A DNA stretch of 64,000 nt from a virus, in the IMG/VR virus record IMGVR_UViG_3300042482_001698, positions 1 to 64,000 of that record, one strand, 5' to 3'. The position numbers were made by a program, and so were the translations under genes. Within the stretch, counting starts at the first letter, position 1, and each line of letters opens with the position of its first letter. Below, piece after piece: positions 49,844 through 58,342 of this stretch. Below the pieces are notes generated by a model that did not search any database, was not told the DNA's origin, and saw only the letters and a list, made by a program, of their open reading frames with translations.

Positions 49844-49975
49844 ATGGAATTAATACTCTATCACTTTGGTTCTTTTATGTTTTTCATGTTAAGCATGTTT
49901 GTAATTTGTGCTTTCATGGTTGCTCTTACAAGAACTAATAAAGAAGAAACAACAAGAATTAAGGAAGATGAATGA
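49844..49975 (+). CDS. Very small membrane protein
   Basis: 43 residues, one membrane segment (about 5-27, FGSFMFFMLSMFVICAFMV) and a charged cytoplasmic tail (TRTNKEETTRIKEDE). It overlaps the GGCT-like gene by 4 nt (ATGA). Function unknown. Confidence 0.5.
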   Translation: MELILYHFGSFMFFMLSMFVICAFMVALTRTNKEETTRIKEDE

Positions 49976-50400
49976 ACATATTGCTTTTTGTTTATGGAAC
50001 TCTAAAAATGGGGTTCTCTAGAAACTACGCTTTGAATGGACAGATTTATTTGGGTACTGCTAAAACAAAGCCCGAATACAGCATGTATGCACTAAATGGT
50101 TATCCAGCTTTGGTTGATCAAAGAATGGCTGAAAAAAATAAACTTCAAGTTTCTACTTCTGTATTTGGTGAAATTTGGGAGGTAGACGAAGAAGCAATTA
50201 CTAAAATCGATAAAATAGAAAGCACAGATATTGATTTGTTTGAAAGGAAAGCAATAAATATTGATGAGTTTACGCTTTCAAGATTGCCTCTTGATAAATC
50301 TGTATGGCGTTCAATAGAAGATAAAATAGCATTATCTTATATTTACAAACAGAATATATATGGTGCTGCTATCTGTGGTTCCTTTTGGCATAAAAGGTAG
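49972..50400 (+). CDS. Gamma-glutamylcyclotransferase-like (GGCT/AIG2) protein
   Basis: 142 residues. LLFVYGTLKMGFSRN is the family start, YPALVDQ is the expected second block, and VFGEIWEVDEEAITKIDKIE contains the family Glu position. Length fits GGCT-like enzymes, which release 5-oxoproline from gamma-glutamyl compounds. Possible relation to the amidoligase at 21.7 kb as opposite activities is inference. Confidence 0.75.
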   Translation: MNILLFVYGTLKMGFSRNYALNGQIYLGTAKTKPEYSMYALNGYPALVDQRMAEKNKLQVSTSVFGEIWEVDEEAITKIDKIESTDIDLFERKAINIDEFTLSRLPLDKSVWRSIEDKIALSYIYKQNIYGAAICGSFWHKR

Positions 50401-50407
50401 TGAAATA

Positions 50408-50776
50408 ATGAATATGAATTATTTATTATCTGGTTTTATTTTAGGTGTGTCGGTATTAACAATTTTTTTATTGATATATCGTTCTATTATGCTGCGTAAA
50501 ATTGAATCATTACAGTCACAAGCTGTTTTGGATGATTTGGAATTAGCAACGAAAGAACAGCTTCTTAATGAATTCCGCAAACGTCCCAATAATTCTTACA
50601 TTCTTTTGTTGCCAATGTCTAATAAAGATGAACAAGGAATAAAAATAGAATTAAATAGATTCACACCTTATGATAGTGTAGGATTATTACACTTGGCTAC
50701 CAGTCTTATTTTTCGTCAAATGAAAAATAAAGGTATGTCTTTACCTGAACTGCCATCTATTATTGACGAAGATTGA
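50408..50776 (+). CDS. N-terminally anchored membrane protein
   Basis: 122 residues from ATG 50408. Membrane segment at about 5-24 (LLSGFILGVSVLTIFLLIY), helical stalk, then a small soluble domain with NNSYILLLPMSNKDEQGI and FTPYDSVGLL. Function unknown. Confidence 0.6.
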   Translation: MNMNYLLSGFILGVSVLTIFLLIYRSIMLRKIESLQSQAVLDDLELATKEQLLNEFRKRPNNSYILLLPMSNKDEQGIKIELNRFTPYDSVGLLHLATSLIFRQMKNKGMSLPELPSIIDED

Positions 50777-50799
50777 CATTCAAAGTTTATTTCTTTGGG

Positions 50800-50826
50800 A
50801 AAGAAATCCGTCATCCGTTGACGGCG
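50800..50826 (+). repeat. Dispersed hairpin repeat, copy 4
   Basis: AAAGAAATCCGTCATCC followed by GTTGACGGCG. CCGTC (50808-50812) pairs with GACGG (50820-50824). It ends 6 nt before the ribosome-binding site of the glycosyltransferase gene. Confidence 0.75.
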
Positions 50827-50841
50827 AATAAGGATTGTATA

Positions 50842-51975
50842 ATGCTCAAGAAAGTAAAAATCTGTTTGAATACAATGGTTGCCAACGAGGCACATGTTAT
50901 TCACAGAATGCTAGAATCTTGTTACAAGTTTATTGATTATTGGGTCATTCAAGATAATGGATCTAATGATGGCACTCAAGATATAATTCGTAATTTTTTT
51001 AAAGAGAAAAATATACCCGGGTTCATTTATGAAATTCCTTGGCAATATCCCGGCTACAATCGTGATCATGCTCTACAAAAAGCTTTACAGGCCTCACATA
51101 ATTGCGATTGGATTTTAAGAATAGATGCCGACGAAATTATTCTAGTTGATGATGATTTCGATTGGACACCAATCAACGATACATCAAATCAAAGCTTTAA
51201 TATTACTGCACAACAAAACAATTGCGTTTATTATAGATGTTGGCTATGGAATTCTAAATTACCATGGAAATTTAAACACGATAAACGACATGAAACCATT
51301 TACATGGAAGAAGTTGGAGAAGATTTTGTCAGGAACAGTCTTTCATCAAAATTTAGACATGTTATTTATGGAGATGGCAAAACTTGGTTTAGTCCTTATA
51401 AATTTTATAGTGATGCTCTAGAAATTGAAAAAGATCTTTTGCTAGAAAATAAAATGAATATTGACATATATCATTTGTTTTATATTGCCAAAAGTTACCG
51501 AGATGCAGTTGTTGATAAAAAAAGCATATGGCCATTTGGTGACTCACACATGAAAGAATGTGCCAGAAGAGCTATTTTCTTTTTCCAACAATATCTTAAT
51601 ATTGTTCACAATTTCAACAACACATCAAAAGCAGATCGCTTAGATGAAATGGGCTACATGGTCTTGGTTTTCATTTCTGAGTGCCAAAGAAAACTGGGGG
51701 ATGATGAATCGGCTCTTTTGTCTTTGATGCAAGCAGAGCCTTTTTGCCCCGAAAGAAATGAACATCTTCTTGAAATTGCACAAATTTATTCCGATCATGG
51801 GCAAAAAATTGGATTTCTTAATACGACAGCAAAACTCGTTGATCCATTAAGAAAAAATCCATTTCCAAAATTTTGCTTCTTCATCAATAATGAAGCATAT
51901 TATGACACAGGAGAATATGTGAAATACCTTCATAATATCTCTTGCATATTCAATAATATTTCTACAGCTACTTGA
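50842..51975 (+). CDS. Glycosyltransferase family 2 with C-terminal helical extension
   Basis: 377 residues from ATG 50842, with AAGGA upstream; an upstream in-frame ATG at 50773 reads through the hairpin repeat. KICLNTMVANEAHVIHRMLES, VIQDNGSNDGTQDII, YNRDHALQKAL and ILRIDADEII are the GT2 donor site and DxD motifs. A helical C-terminal half may be TPR-like (ALLSLMQAEPFCPERNEHLL). This type of GT2 is common in large phages; acceptor unknown. Confidence 0.85.
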   Translation: MLKKVKICLNTMVANEAHVIHRMLESCYKFIDYWVIQDNGSNDGTQDIIRNFFKEKNIPGFIYEIPWQYPGYNRDHALQKALQASHNCDWILRIDADEIILVDDDFDWTPINDTSNQSFNITAQQNNCVYYRCWLWNSKLPWKFKHDKRHETIYMEEVGEDFVRNSLSSKFRHVIYGDGKTWFSPYKFYSDALEIEKDLLLENKMNIDIYHLFYIAKSYRDAVVDKKSIWPFGDSHMKECARRAIFFFQQYLNIVHNFNNTSKADRLDEMGYMVLVFISECQRKLGDDESALLSLMQAEPFCPERNEHLLEIAQIYSDHGQKIGFLNTTAKLVDPLRKNPFPKFCFFINNEAYYDTGEYVKYLHNISCIFNNISTAT

Positions 51976-52042
51976 CAAATCGTTGAATTTTTTACTAATG
52001 ATGCTATTGTCTAAAAAACAATAAATCATTATAGATAATTGT

Positions 52043-52603
52043 ATGGAAATTAGTTTTAGAAAATATATTGAATCGTATACTGATATGGGTTTACATATGG
52101 GGTCCAATAACATATTGGATGCTTGGGAAGAATTGGCAGCAGAAAAGCATATTAAAAAGGCATTGAGTTACGGCGAAAAAACTTTAAAAATAGCAGAAAA
52201 ATTAGATAAATTTATAGGGATGAAGAAGATGTTTTTTCTTTTGGGTCCCACAACACATGTTTTGGTTAGCAGTGGAATTTCTTTGTCAAAGATATTAAAT
52301 GAACCGAAAAAAATTTCAAATTGGATTGAATTGAAAGATCAACTTATTGAATTAGTCAAATTGGCAGCAATTAATCCATTAATTGCGGGACCAGCAGCAA
52401 TTGGAATAGCGCATTTGACAGGTTTTGCGGCAAATCAAGAAGCCATATTGCTAGTTGCCAAATTAGCATCGTCTGTTTATTTTTACTTAGAAAGCATTCT
52501 GAAGATCATGCAAACTAGCAAATTAGACTATGTTCAGAAAATTGCCGAATCATTAAAAGACAAATTAAAAATTTTAATGCCTAAGACTCAATTACCGAAT
52601 TGA
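52043..52603 (+). CDS. Hypothetical helical protein
   Basis: 186 residues, strongly helical, with Ala/Ile/Leu-rich segments (INPLIAGPAAIGIAHLTGF at about 112-130) that could insert into or lie on a membrane. No ribosome-binding site. A TTGACA at 51972 has only a weak -10. It is convergent with the HAD gene (12-nt overlap). Function unknown. Confidence 0.55.
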   Translation: MEISFRKYIESYTDMGLHMGSNNILDAWEELAAEKHIKKALSYGEKTLKIAEKLDKFIGMKKMFFLLGPTTHVLVSSGISLSKILNEPKKISNWIELKDQLIELVKLAAINPLIAGPAAIGIAHLTGFAANQEAILLVAKLASSVYFYLESILKIMQTSKLDYVQKIAESLKDKLKILMPKTQLPN

Positions 52604-53065
52604 TGTTAATGCTTTGATAGTGCTTTCTGCATTAACATGCAATATTCCATTCCCACCCCAATCACGCCATTCTTGAATGTTGATGTGAAGATCATCTATT
52701 AGTATTTTCCCTGCACTAGCGTAATATTTTTTCACCTTGCTTTTCTCGACACAGATGATTCTTTTACCAGAAACACCAATATGATTCTGGCACCATATGT
52801 TTTTCCCATCACATGCTTCCTTTGATTCCGAACATGATGTCAGGATATAAGGTTTATATTTTTTTATATAATTCCATAGAATTTGACAGTCTTTTGTTTC
52901 AGGTAAATTTGCCCAAAAATCAATTTTTTCTTTGCTTGTAAGCTTGTCAATATAATTGTTAAAATAATCTATAAATGTTTCTCCATTGTTAAGTTTAAAT
53001 CCATATATCTCACTTAGCTTTCCAACTAAATCAACAAGAACACCATCTAAATCACAATATATCAT
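52592..53065 (-). CDS. HAD-family phosphatase (5'-nucleotidase-like)
   Basis: 157 residues. Motif I DLDGVLVD at 5-12 (nucleophile Asp5, acid Asp7), motif II ILTSC near 74, motif III Lys around 111, and motif IV ILIDDLHINIQEWRDWGG near 122-138. Length and the W-x-x-x-G-G ending fit phage 5'(3')-nucleotidase-like HADs. It probably removes phosphate from nucleotides. Confidence 0.8.
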   Translation of the reverse strand: MIYCDLDGVLVDLVGKLSEIYGFKLNNGETFIDYFNNYIDKLTSKEKIDFWANLPETKDCQILWNYIKKYKPYILTSCSESKEACDGKNIWCQNHIGVSGKRIICVEKSKVKKYYASAGKILIDDLHINIQEWRDWGGNGILHVNAESTIKALTSIR

Positions 53066-53152
53066 AATTTTTTTTCATTTTCTGTTTACAAATTACCTTA
53101 AATTCTATAAGTTAATAGGGGATAAAACAAACTATCGAAGGGAATGGATAAA

Positions 53153-53413
53153 ATGAAAAACCCATTAGGCAAAAATGTCGATCTGAGATTATGCTTGGTT
53201 GACAGCACCTATGACAAGGAAGTCGATGAATGGATGATAGACAAGATTTCCGACACTGATTCAATCTTGCAAATTTCAAGTCCAAGTCAAGAAGAAATAT
53301 GCAGCAAGGTTAAACTTTGCAGGAAGAAGCATATTGCCTATATTTCCAAGAATGACATATTTGTCGTTCATCGTAATAGCAATAAACCAATAGTATGCTT
53401 GAGAAAAGTTTGA
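53153..53413 (+). CDS. Hypothetical protein
   Basis: 86 residues from ATG 53153; the ATG at 53144 has its Shine-Dalgarno too close. The pattern of alternating strands and helices (LRLCLVDS, SILQISSPS, KHIAYIS, FVVHRNSNKPIVCL) suggests a small alpha/beta fold. Function unknown. Confidence 0.55.
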   Translation: MKNPLGKNVDLRLCLVDSTYDKEVDEWMIDKISDTDSILQISSPSQEEICSKVKLCRKKHIAYISKNDIFVVHRNSNKPIVCLRKV

Positions 53414-53499
53414 TTTTTAGCAGAAGAATTTTATGAAATAACTGAGATTCAATCCGAATAAGAGATGTGGAGATCAGGGTAACAGACGGAGAACTGGAA

Positions 53500-54288
53500 A
53501 TGAACGTCAAGAAAGTTTGGTTTTACATCCATCGTTTCGATGCCGCCAAGACCGCACATGTGGCTAGCATAATTCTCAGGAAGTATCCGTTCATCAAGCC
53601 TACTGTCGAAGGTGACAAGTGCATCCTGTTGTGCAGTGATATGGGTAAAGACCCATCCTCTTGGGTCATCGAGAAGCTCGTTGAAAACAAAAAGTTTCTG
53701 GGTCATTTCCACTCAGGAAGCAAGCGATATAATGCCGAAAGGCATGAATATTTGACAGAAAAGCATCATGCTGCTGTCTGTCGGTTTGGTTTTTTTGACT
53801 TATATGATGTTCCCGATGATTTACAGTTTGCTAATTTTATTCTTGGGAAGTTGCAAAACACTCTTTCGGGACAGCCTGCTTATCTCGCTGAAGAGAATGC
53901 TTCTATCAGCAGTGGCCATAAATTGAATTTCTCAAATGAGATCAAAGTGGAAAGGAGGAAGATGTATATTTATAACCTCGTAAAATTCCACAATTATTCT
54001 AAGGAATTAGCAACATTGGTGATTGATCGAAGATTTCCAGAATGGAAAGACATAAAAATCGAGAAGAAAAAGATCATTCTTCGTGATGAAAGAAAAAGGG
54101 CTAGAGATGAGTACAGGAAAGCTTTAGAACTTGCTAAGAAGTTGGCTTTTATGTCACCTAAGAAGAGAAAGATTTATCTAGAAAGTGATAATTTTTTTGA
54201 ATATATACTTTTTATGATGCTCTGTAAGGTAAAGGGTAAAGAGTGGATTTTAGAGAATATTGGACCTGTACCCGGAATTGTCGAGTGA
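53500..54288 (+). CDS. Hypothetical protein
   Basis: 262 residues from ATG 53500 (GGAG upstream). N-terminal alpha/beta part (KVWFYIHRFDAAKTAHVASI) with Cys/Asp/His residues, and a basic helical C-terminal half (KIEKKKIILRDERKRARDEY). The first third is GC-richer than the rest. Ends in a strong terminator. Function unknown. Confidence 0.6.
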   Translation: MNVKKVWFYIHRFDAAKTAHVASIILRKYPFIKPTVEGDKCILLCSDMGKDPSSWVIEKLVENKKFLGHFHSGSKRYNAERHEYLTEKHHAAVCRFGFFDLYDVPDDLQFANFILGKLQNTLSGQPAYLAEENASISSGHKLNFSNEIKVERRKMYIYNLVKFHNYSKELATLVIDRRFPEWKDIKIEKKKIILRDERKRARDEYRKALELAKKLAFMSPKKRKIYLESDNFFEYILFMMLCKVKGKEWILENIGPVPGIVE

Positions 54289-54293
54289 TAATG

Positions 54294-54323
54294 AAAAGGC
54301 CAGCTAAAAAGCTGGCCTTTTTT
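54294..54323 (+). terminator. Rho-independent terminator
   Basis: 12-bp stem AAAAGGCCAGCT/AGCTGGCCTTTT, AAAA loop and T-run. Confidence 0.93.
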
Positions 54324-54343
54324 ATTCACTCTAAAAATTTCCA

Positions 54344-54682
54344 TTAGTTAATCATGTGGCCAATTTTCATGATTATTAAGCCTATAAACATTGTTATCAT
54401 TCCAAAAATTCCCCAATAGTCTAGTTTTACGTTGAAGAAAATTAAAGGGGTAAAGTAAAAAACCGCTATATAAACCAAGTCCCACATTAAAACAAATATG
54501 AAGAATTCTTCTTTATTGTCAACAATTTTGGTGGACCAATACCAAAGTAGACTGTAAAAAAAACCTATGATCATGCAAATCGTAAAATAATTATAACTGT
54601 TTTTATCAAAAAAATCATTAAATGCTATGTATGCATAAGAAAAATATACAATGCTAGCTAGAAATAAAAGTAAACATTCCAT
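54344..54682 (-). CDS. Four-pass membrane protein
   Basis: 112 residues from ATG 54682, preceded by AAGGAGG. Membrane segments at about 2-20, 33-52, 58-80 and 88-108. Size and four helices recall small multidrug-type or similar transporters, but the characteristic membrane Glu is absent. Function unknown. Confidence 0.65.
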   Translation of the reverse strand: MECLLLFLASIVYFSYAYIAFNDFFDKNSYNYFTICMIIGFFYSLLWYWSTKIVDNKEEFFIFVLMWDLVYIAVFYFTPLIFFNVKLDYWGIFGMITMFIGLIIMKIGHMIN

Positions 54683-54800
54683 ATACCTCCTTGTTATGGA
54701 CACTGGGCGAAAAATTCCATTCAACCATGATATTTATGCTTTTGACTGACAAAAACATAACATTTTGGCTTAAATTTGTGGCAGTTGCTTGGAAAATTGC

Positions 54801-54829
54801 TTTACAACTGGATCTTAATACCATATTAT
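54801..54829 (+). promoter_or_regulatory. Promoter TTTACA-N17-TATTAT
   Basis: GCTTTACA ending at 54806, a 17-nt spacer, and TATTAT at 54824-54829, 48 nt before the ATG at 54878. Confidence 0.65.
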
Positions 54830-54877
54830 CTTATTGTTGAGCTTTAGCTCCGACAGACACAAGATGAGGTTAGAGTC

Positions 54878-55894
54878 ATGACGCAAGACGAAAAGCAAGG
54901 CAATGATCGAACAATGATTTTTTGCAAGTTTTTGCAAACTTCTGGCATTCCTTCCTCTGGTGATATTGGATCTTTGGAACACGCTGCATTGCAGTGGATT
55001 AAAAATATTCGTAAAAATTGCAATAATTTGTTTGCATCTGATTTGAATATTATTCGCAAGCATGGTCTTTTTAACAAAATATTTGTTGATCAAATTAGAC
55101 AGAACAAGGTCGAAGAATTAGAAAAACAAATGCTTGAATTGTCTCATCAGCTTAGAGCCATTAAAGAAGGCATTCCTTCTGTTCCAGTTCCAAAAATTAC
55201 AGTTCCAAAAATTACCATTAAAAAAGATGTAGAAAAAAGTTTTAGCGAAAATCATAATAGATTTATAGCGGCCTACAAAGCAAATAGGAAAAAATATCGT
55301 ATGAAGTTATTGAGAGCAATTTCTGGAAACAAAGATGGTTTGTCAAAAGGAGAAATGCATATTGTGCTAGGTGGACACGCAACTGGAAAAATACTTCAGG
55401 ACTGTATCAGTTTTCTCGAAAATAAAAATTTGATTTTTATGAAGGCAGTTGAGAAGAGAACTGCAAAAGGTTGCAAGTCTGTTGTTCGTCATTGGTTTTC
55501 TGTTAAAGGCAACAATGAATTAGAAACAACAGAAAAAGCAGTTGTTCAAAAGCAGCTTTTTGATAATTTGCCTATTGCAGATAACTTTATTATCAATAAA
55601 AGGCCATACACATATAACCCCGAATGTGTTTGGGCGAAGAATGTTGAAGTATTTTCTTCGAGGTTGAATGAAGAAGATTTGATTGGCGCTGCAAAAATCA
55701 AAAGCATTAAAACTGGTTTAGTTAGAGATTGTGGCCTAGAAAACTATTGCATTTATCCAAGTGGCGCAATTAAGTATTATCTTCGCTGGCGTAGCCATGA
55801 CGGTAGCTTTGGCTACGCTTTTTGGAGATGGAGTACCTCCAAAGATATTGTTGAAATTAATCTCAAGCCAGAATTCGATTTTGGCGGCAACTAA
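54878..55894 (+). CDS. Hypothetical protein with coiled coil
   Basis: 338 residues. N-terminal helical domain, coiled coil at about 75-100 (VEELEKQMLELSHQL), a Val/Pro/Ile linker repeat (VPVPKITVPKITIKK), then a winged-helix-like domain (LSKGEMHIVLGGHATGKILQ). A C-terminal beta domain is rich in Trp (YYLRWRSHDGS). Own CTTTACA promoter. It might bind DNA; function unknown. Confidence 0.6.
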   Translation: MTQDEKQGNDRTMIFCKFLQTSGIPSSGDIGSLEHAALQWIKNIRKNCNNLFASDLNIIRKHGLFNKIFVDQIRQNKVEELEKQMLELSHQLRAIKEGIPSVPVPKITVPKITIKKDVEKSFSENHNRFIAAYKANRKKYRMKLLRAISGNKDGLSKGEMHIVLGGHATGKILQDCISFLENKNLIFMKAVEKRTAKGCKSVVRHWFSVKGNNELETTEKAVVQKQLFDNLPIADNFIINKRPYTYNPECVWAKNVEVFSSRLNEEDLIGAAKIKSIKTGLVRDCGLENYCIYPSGAIKYYLRWRSHDGSFGYAFWRWSTSKDIVEINLKPEFDFGGN

Positions 55895-55905
55895 CAGCGG
55901 CTAGT

Positions 55906-55921
55906 AAAGAAATACGTCCTC
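55906..55921 (+). repeat. Partial copy of the dispersed repeat
   Basis: AAAGAAATACGTCCTC matches the left half of the dispersed repeat; the GTTGACGG half is missing. It lies between two convergent genes. Confidence 0.5.
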
Positions 55922-57533
55922 ACCTGTTCGTATTCCAATCGCCTATTGTGGGTGGAAGACCAGCCCATTTGCGAGCATCCTTCCATGTTTTGGGTTTGAA
56001 ATCTTTAGGGAAAAAGCTGGCTGGTTCTTTTTTCGTATCTTTAGATGGTTCACGCTGAATTACAGGTTCAGGTTCAACAATGCTTTGGAAGTACTCTGCA
56101 TGAGGAATAAATTCGTCAAACATGTATATTTTGTTGTTAAAAAACACAATAGTTTTTAATGGGTCACGAAGTTCTCCATCTTCTTTTAATTTTTTGCAAG
56201 CTGCTGCTGCAACTGATATGGGTGTTTGAGGCCCCTGATAAATTGATATTAAATCAATTTGATCGAAAATTCTTTTGACCTTATTGGAAATAGCGTAAAA
56301 ATTTATAGTTTCAGGCCAATTTGTCTGATCATCTCCATATAAAAACTTTTTTAAATTATTTTCTGTAACTGTGAATTTTAATTGATCAAAATCAGTCCTA
56401 TAGCCTATCCTGCCAACAGCAGAAACAACATCGCCAAATCTAGAATAAATTCCATTATAAGCTTTGATAAGTTTTCTTCCTATATTTTCGTCTTTACGGG
56501 TTTCATTGTCAATTAATTGTCTGTGATATGTTTTATTTTCTCCTAAGTAATTTGTGTCTGTGGATTCAAGATAAATAAATGGTTTATGAGCCGCTGTAAG
56601 CTCCCCATCTATAATTTCAGCAGCTGAAATATCAATGATTTCGTCTGGTTTTTTGAATATTTCTAAACCATTTTCTATAGTAGGAAAATATTCATCAGCT
56701 TCTCGCAAATTAAACCATTTCTGATGGTTTGTGTTCCAATCACCTATTGTGGGTGGAAGACCTACCCATTTTTTGGCTTGTGGCCATGTTTCTGGCTTGA
56801 AATCCTTCGGATAAAGACTCATAGGTTTTTTAATATCTTTAGGTGGTTCAACATTAATTACAGGTTCTGGTTTATAAGGAGGCACATAATAAGAAATAAA
56901 TTCACTGAATATGTATGCTTTATTACCAAAAACAACAATGGTTTTTAATGGATCAATAATTTTACCATCTTGTTCTAATTTTTTACATGCTGCTGCACCA
57001 ACTGAGATGGTAGGGTGTCTAGAGGTAGCATAAATTGCTATTAAATCAATTTGATTGAATATTCTTTTGAATGAATCGCCTATAGCGTCTAAATTCACAC
57101 GTTCAGGCCAATTTGTCTGATCCTCTCCATATAAAAATCTTTTGATATTATCATTTGGAAGCCTTCTTTTTAATTTATCAAAATTAATCCTATAACCTAT
57201 CCTGCCAACAGCAGCAACCACATCAGGACGTGTTTGGTAAATTCCATCATAAGCTTTTCTAAGTTGTAGACCTATATTTGCGTCTTCTCGAATTTTTGCA
57301 TAAATTAAATTATCATGATAACCTTCAGTTATGCCCGAATAAATCGTGTCTGTAGATTCTAGATAAATAAATGGAACATGGGTATCTGTAAGATTTCCAT
57401 CTATAATCGAAGCGGCTGAAATCATAACATTGTCATCTGGCTTCATGAATATTTCTAAACCATTTTTTATATCAGGGGAATACTCATCAGCTTCTCTTAG
57501 ATCAAACCATTTATAAAAAGATAGATTATTCAT
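55920..57533 (-). CDS. Large protein of two tandem homologous halves
   Basis: 537 residues with GAGG upstream. Copy 1 (about 8-268) and copy 2 (about 270-537) align end to end: each starts KWF-[DN]-LREADEY, continues NGLEIF...KPD, FIYLESTDT, VGRIGYR, FLYG-[ED]-DQTNWPE and DPLKTIV, and ends K-W-[VA]-GLPPTIGDWNTN. No enzyme motif or signal peptide is visible. In-gene duplication is clear; function unknown. It heads a mostly minus-strand group of modular proteins. Confidence 0.75.
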   Translation of the reverse strand: MNNLSFYKWFDLREADEYSPDIKNGLEIFMKPDDNVMISAASIIDGNLTDTHVPFIYLESTDTIYSGITEGYHDNLIYAKIREDANIGLQLRKAYDGIYQTRPDVVAAVGRIGYRINFDKLKRRLPNDNIKRFLYGEDQTNWPERVNLDAIGDSFKRIFNQIDLIAIYATSRHPTISVGAAACKKLEQDGKIIDPLKTIVVFGNKAYIFSEFISYYVPPYKPEPVINVEPPKDIKKPMSLYPKDFKPETWPQAKKWVGLPPTIGDWNTNHQKWFNLREADEYFPTIENGLEIFKKPDEIIDISAAEIIDGELTAAHKPFIYLESTDTNYLGENKTYHRQLIDNETRKDENIGRKLIKAYNGIYSRFGDVVSAVGRIGYRTDFDQLKFTVTENNLKKFLYGDDQTNWPETINFYAISNKVKRIFDQIDLISIYQGPQTPISVAAAACKKLKEDGELRDPLKTIVFFNNKIYMFDEFIPHAEYFQSIVEPEPVIQREPSKDTKKEPASFFPKDFKPKTWKDARKWAGLPPTIGDWNTNR

Positions 57534-57540
57534 ATTTACC

Positions 57541-57795
57541 TCAAATTAATTCAAGAACTTTTGGTTCTTTGCCAATATAAGTTTCATAACATCTTATTGC
57601 CTTACTTCCATTAAGGGTGAATACATCACCATGTTTTAATGGTTTGTTCCAATAAGGAATAAGAACTTCAGCATTTTTTAATCCCAAAATAATATTCTCC
57701 ATGCTGTTCGGCAATGTTTGACTCGCCAAAGCAACAGGATCAATAGTATTGACACGAAAAGTGTATTCAGGAAAATTATCCATATTTTTAATCAT
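57541..57795 (-). CDS. Stand-alone copy of the shared C-terminal module
   Basis: 84 residues with AAGG upstream. From about residue 10 it is the same domain that ends the proteins at 59359 and 60437: TFRVNTIDPVALASQTLP, NIILGLKNAEVLIPYWNKPL, KHGDVFTLNGSKAIRCYE and YIGKEPKVLEL. It sits 7 nt from the tandem-copy gene. Probably an adaptor domain for virion assembly or a folding tip. Confidence 0.7.
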   Translation of the reverse strand: MIKNMDNFPEYTFRVNTIDPVALASQTLPNSMENIILGLKNAEVLIPYWNKPLKHGDVFTLNGSKAIRCYETYIGKEPKVLELI

Positions 57796-57892
57796 TAAAA
57801 ACCTTGAAACACAATTTGTTTTAAAAAATTATTTTTTTTACTAGCTTCACAATACAATATTATGTATCACAACAAAAATATTTTGGTCAAAA

Positions 57893-58342
57893 ATGAAAGC
57901 AAATCAAGAGTATTGGCGTAGCCCACAACCTCATCCACTTAATCCTAATACGAATGATGCAAAAATATATAAAGAATATATGCTTGATGGATCTACATTG
58001 CTTCTTGGATGCACAAAAAAGCTGGTTTCCATATCAGATTATCAGATGGATTTAGATCCTTGGCTCAAAGGTCCAAATGTCATAAAGGGCGATTGGATAG
58101 AGAACAATCAAGATTTTGTCAATATTATCGGCGATGGAGTTATGAATCTCACCAAAGATTTAGCAAATGGTCTTTTGAAAATGGCAAAAAAACATTCTAA
58201 AAACTTAGTCGTCAGAAGCTTCAAAAGAAAAGAATCTTGGATGAGAGTTGCAGATTATTTTCCCGAAGCTAAAGATTTTAAGATAACTCCATATATCTCA
58301 AGACAACTAATTGATTATAATTTTTATGTTTGGAGATTTTGA
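57893..58342 (+). CDS. Methyltransferase-like protein
   Basis: 149 residues. STLLLGCTKKLVSISDYQMD followed by VIKGDW and FVNIIGDGVMNLT recalls a class I SAM-fold protein with short motifs; the usual Gly-rich loop is reduced to LGCT. C-terminal KNLVVRSFKRKESW. Its stop overlaps the next ATG by 1 nt (TGATG), so it is translationally linked to the adenylating enzyme. Fold call tentative. Confidence 0.5.
   Translation: MKANQEYWRSPQPHPLNPNTNDAKIYKEYMLDGSTLLLGCTKKLVSISDYQMDLDPWLKGPNVIKGDWIENNQDFVNIIGDGVMNLTKDLANGLLKMAKKHSKNLVVRSFKRKESWMRVADYFPEAKDFKITPYISRQLIDYNFYVWRF

Noticed and set aside
50773-50841. N-terminal extension of the glycosyltransferase from ATG 50773
   Set aside because: It would translate the hairpin repeat; the ATG at 50842 has AAGGA in the right place and matches the family start.
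51972-52001. TTGACA as a promoter for the gene at 52043
   Set aside because: At 17-18 nt only CTAATG/TAATGA is found, and TATTGT is 27 nt away, so the support is weak.
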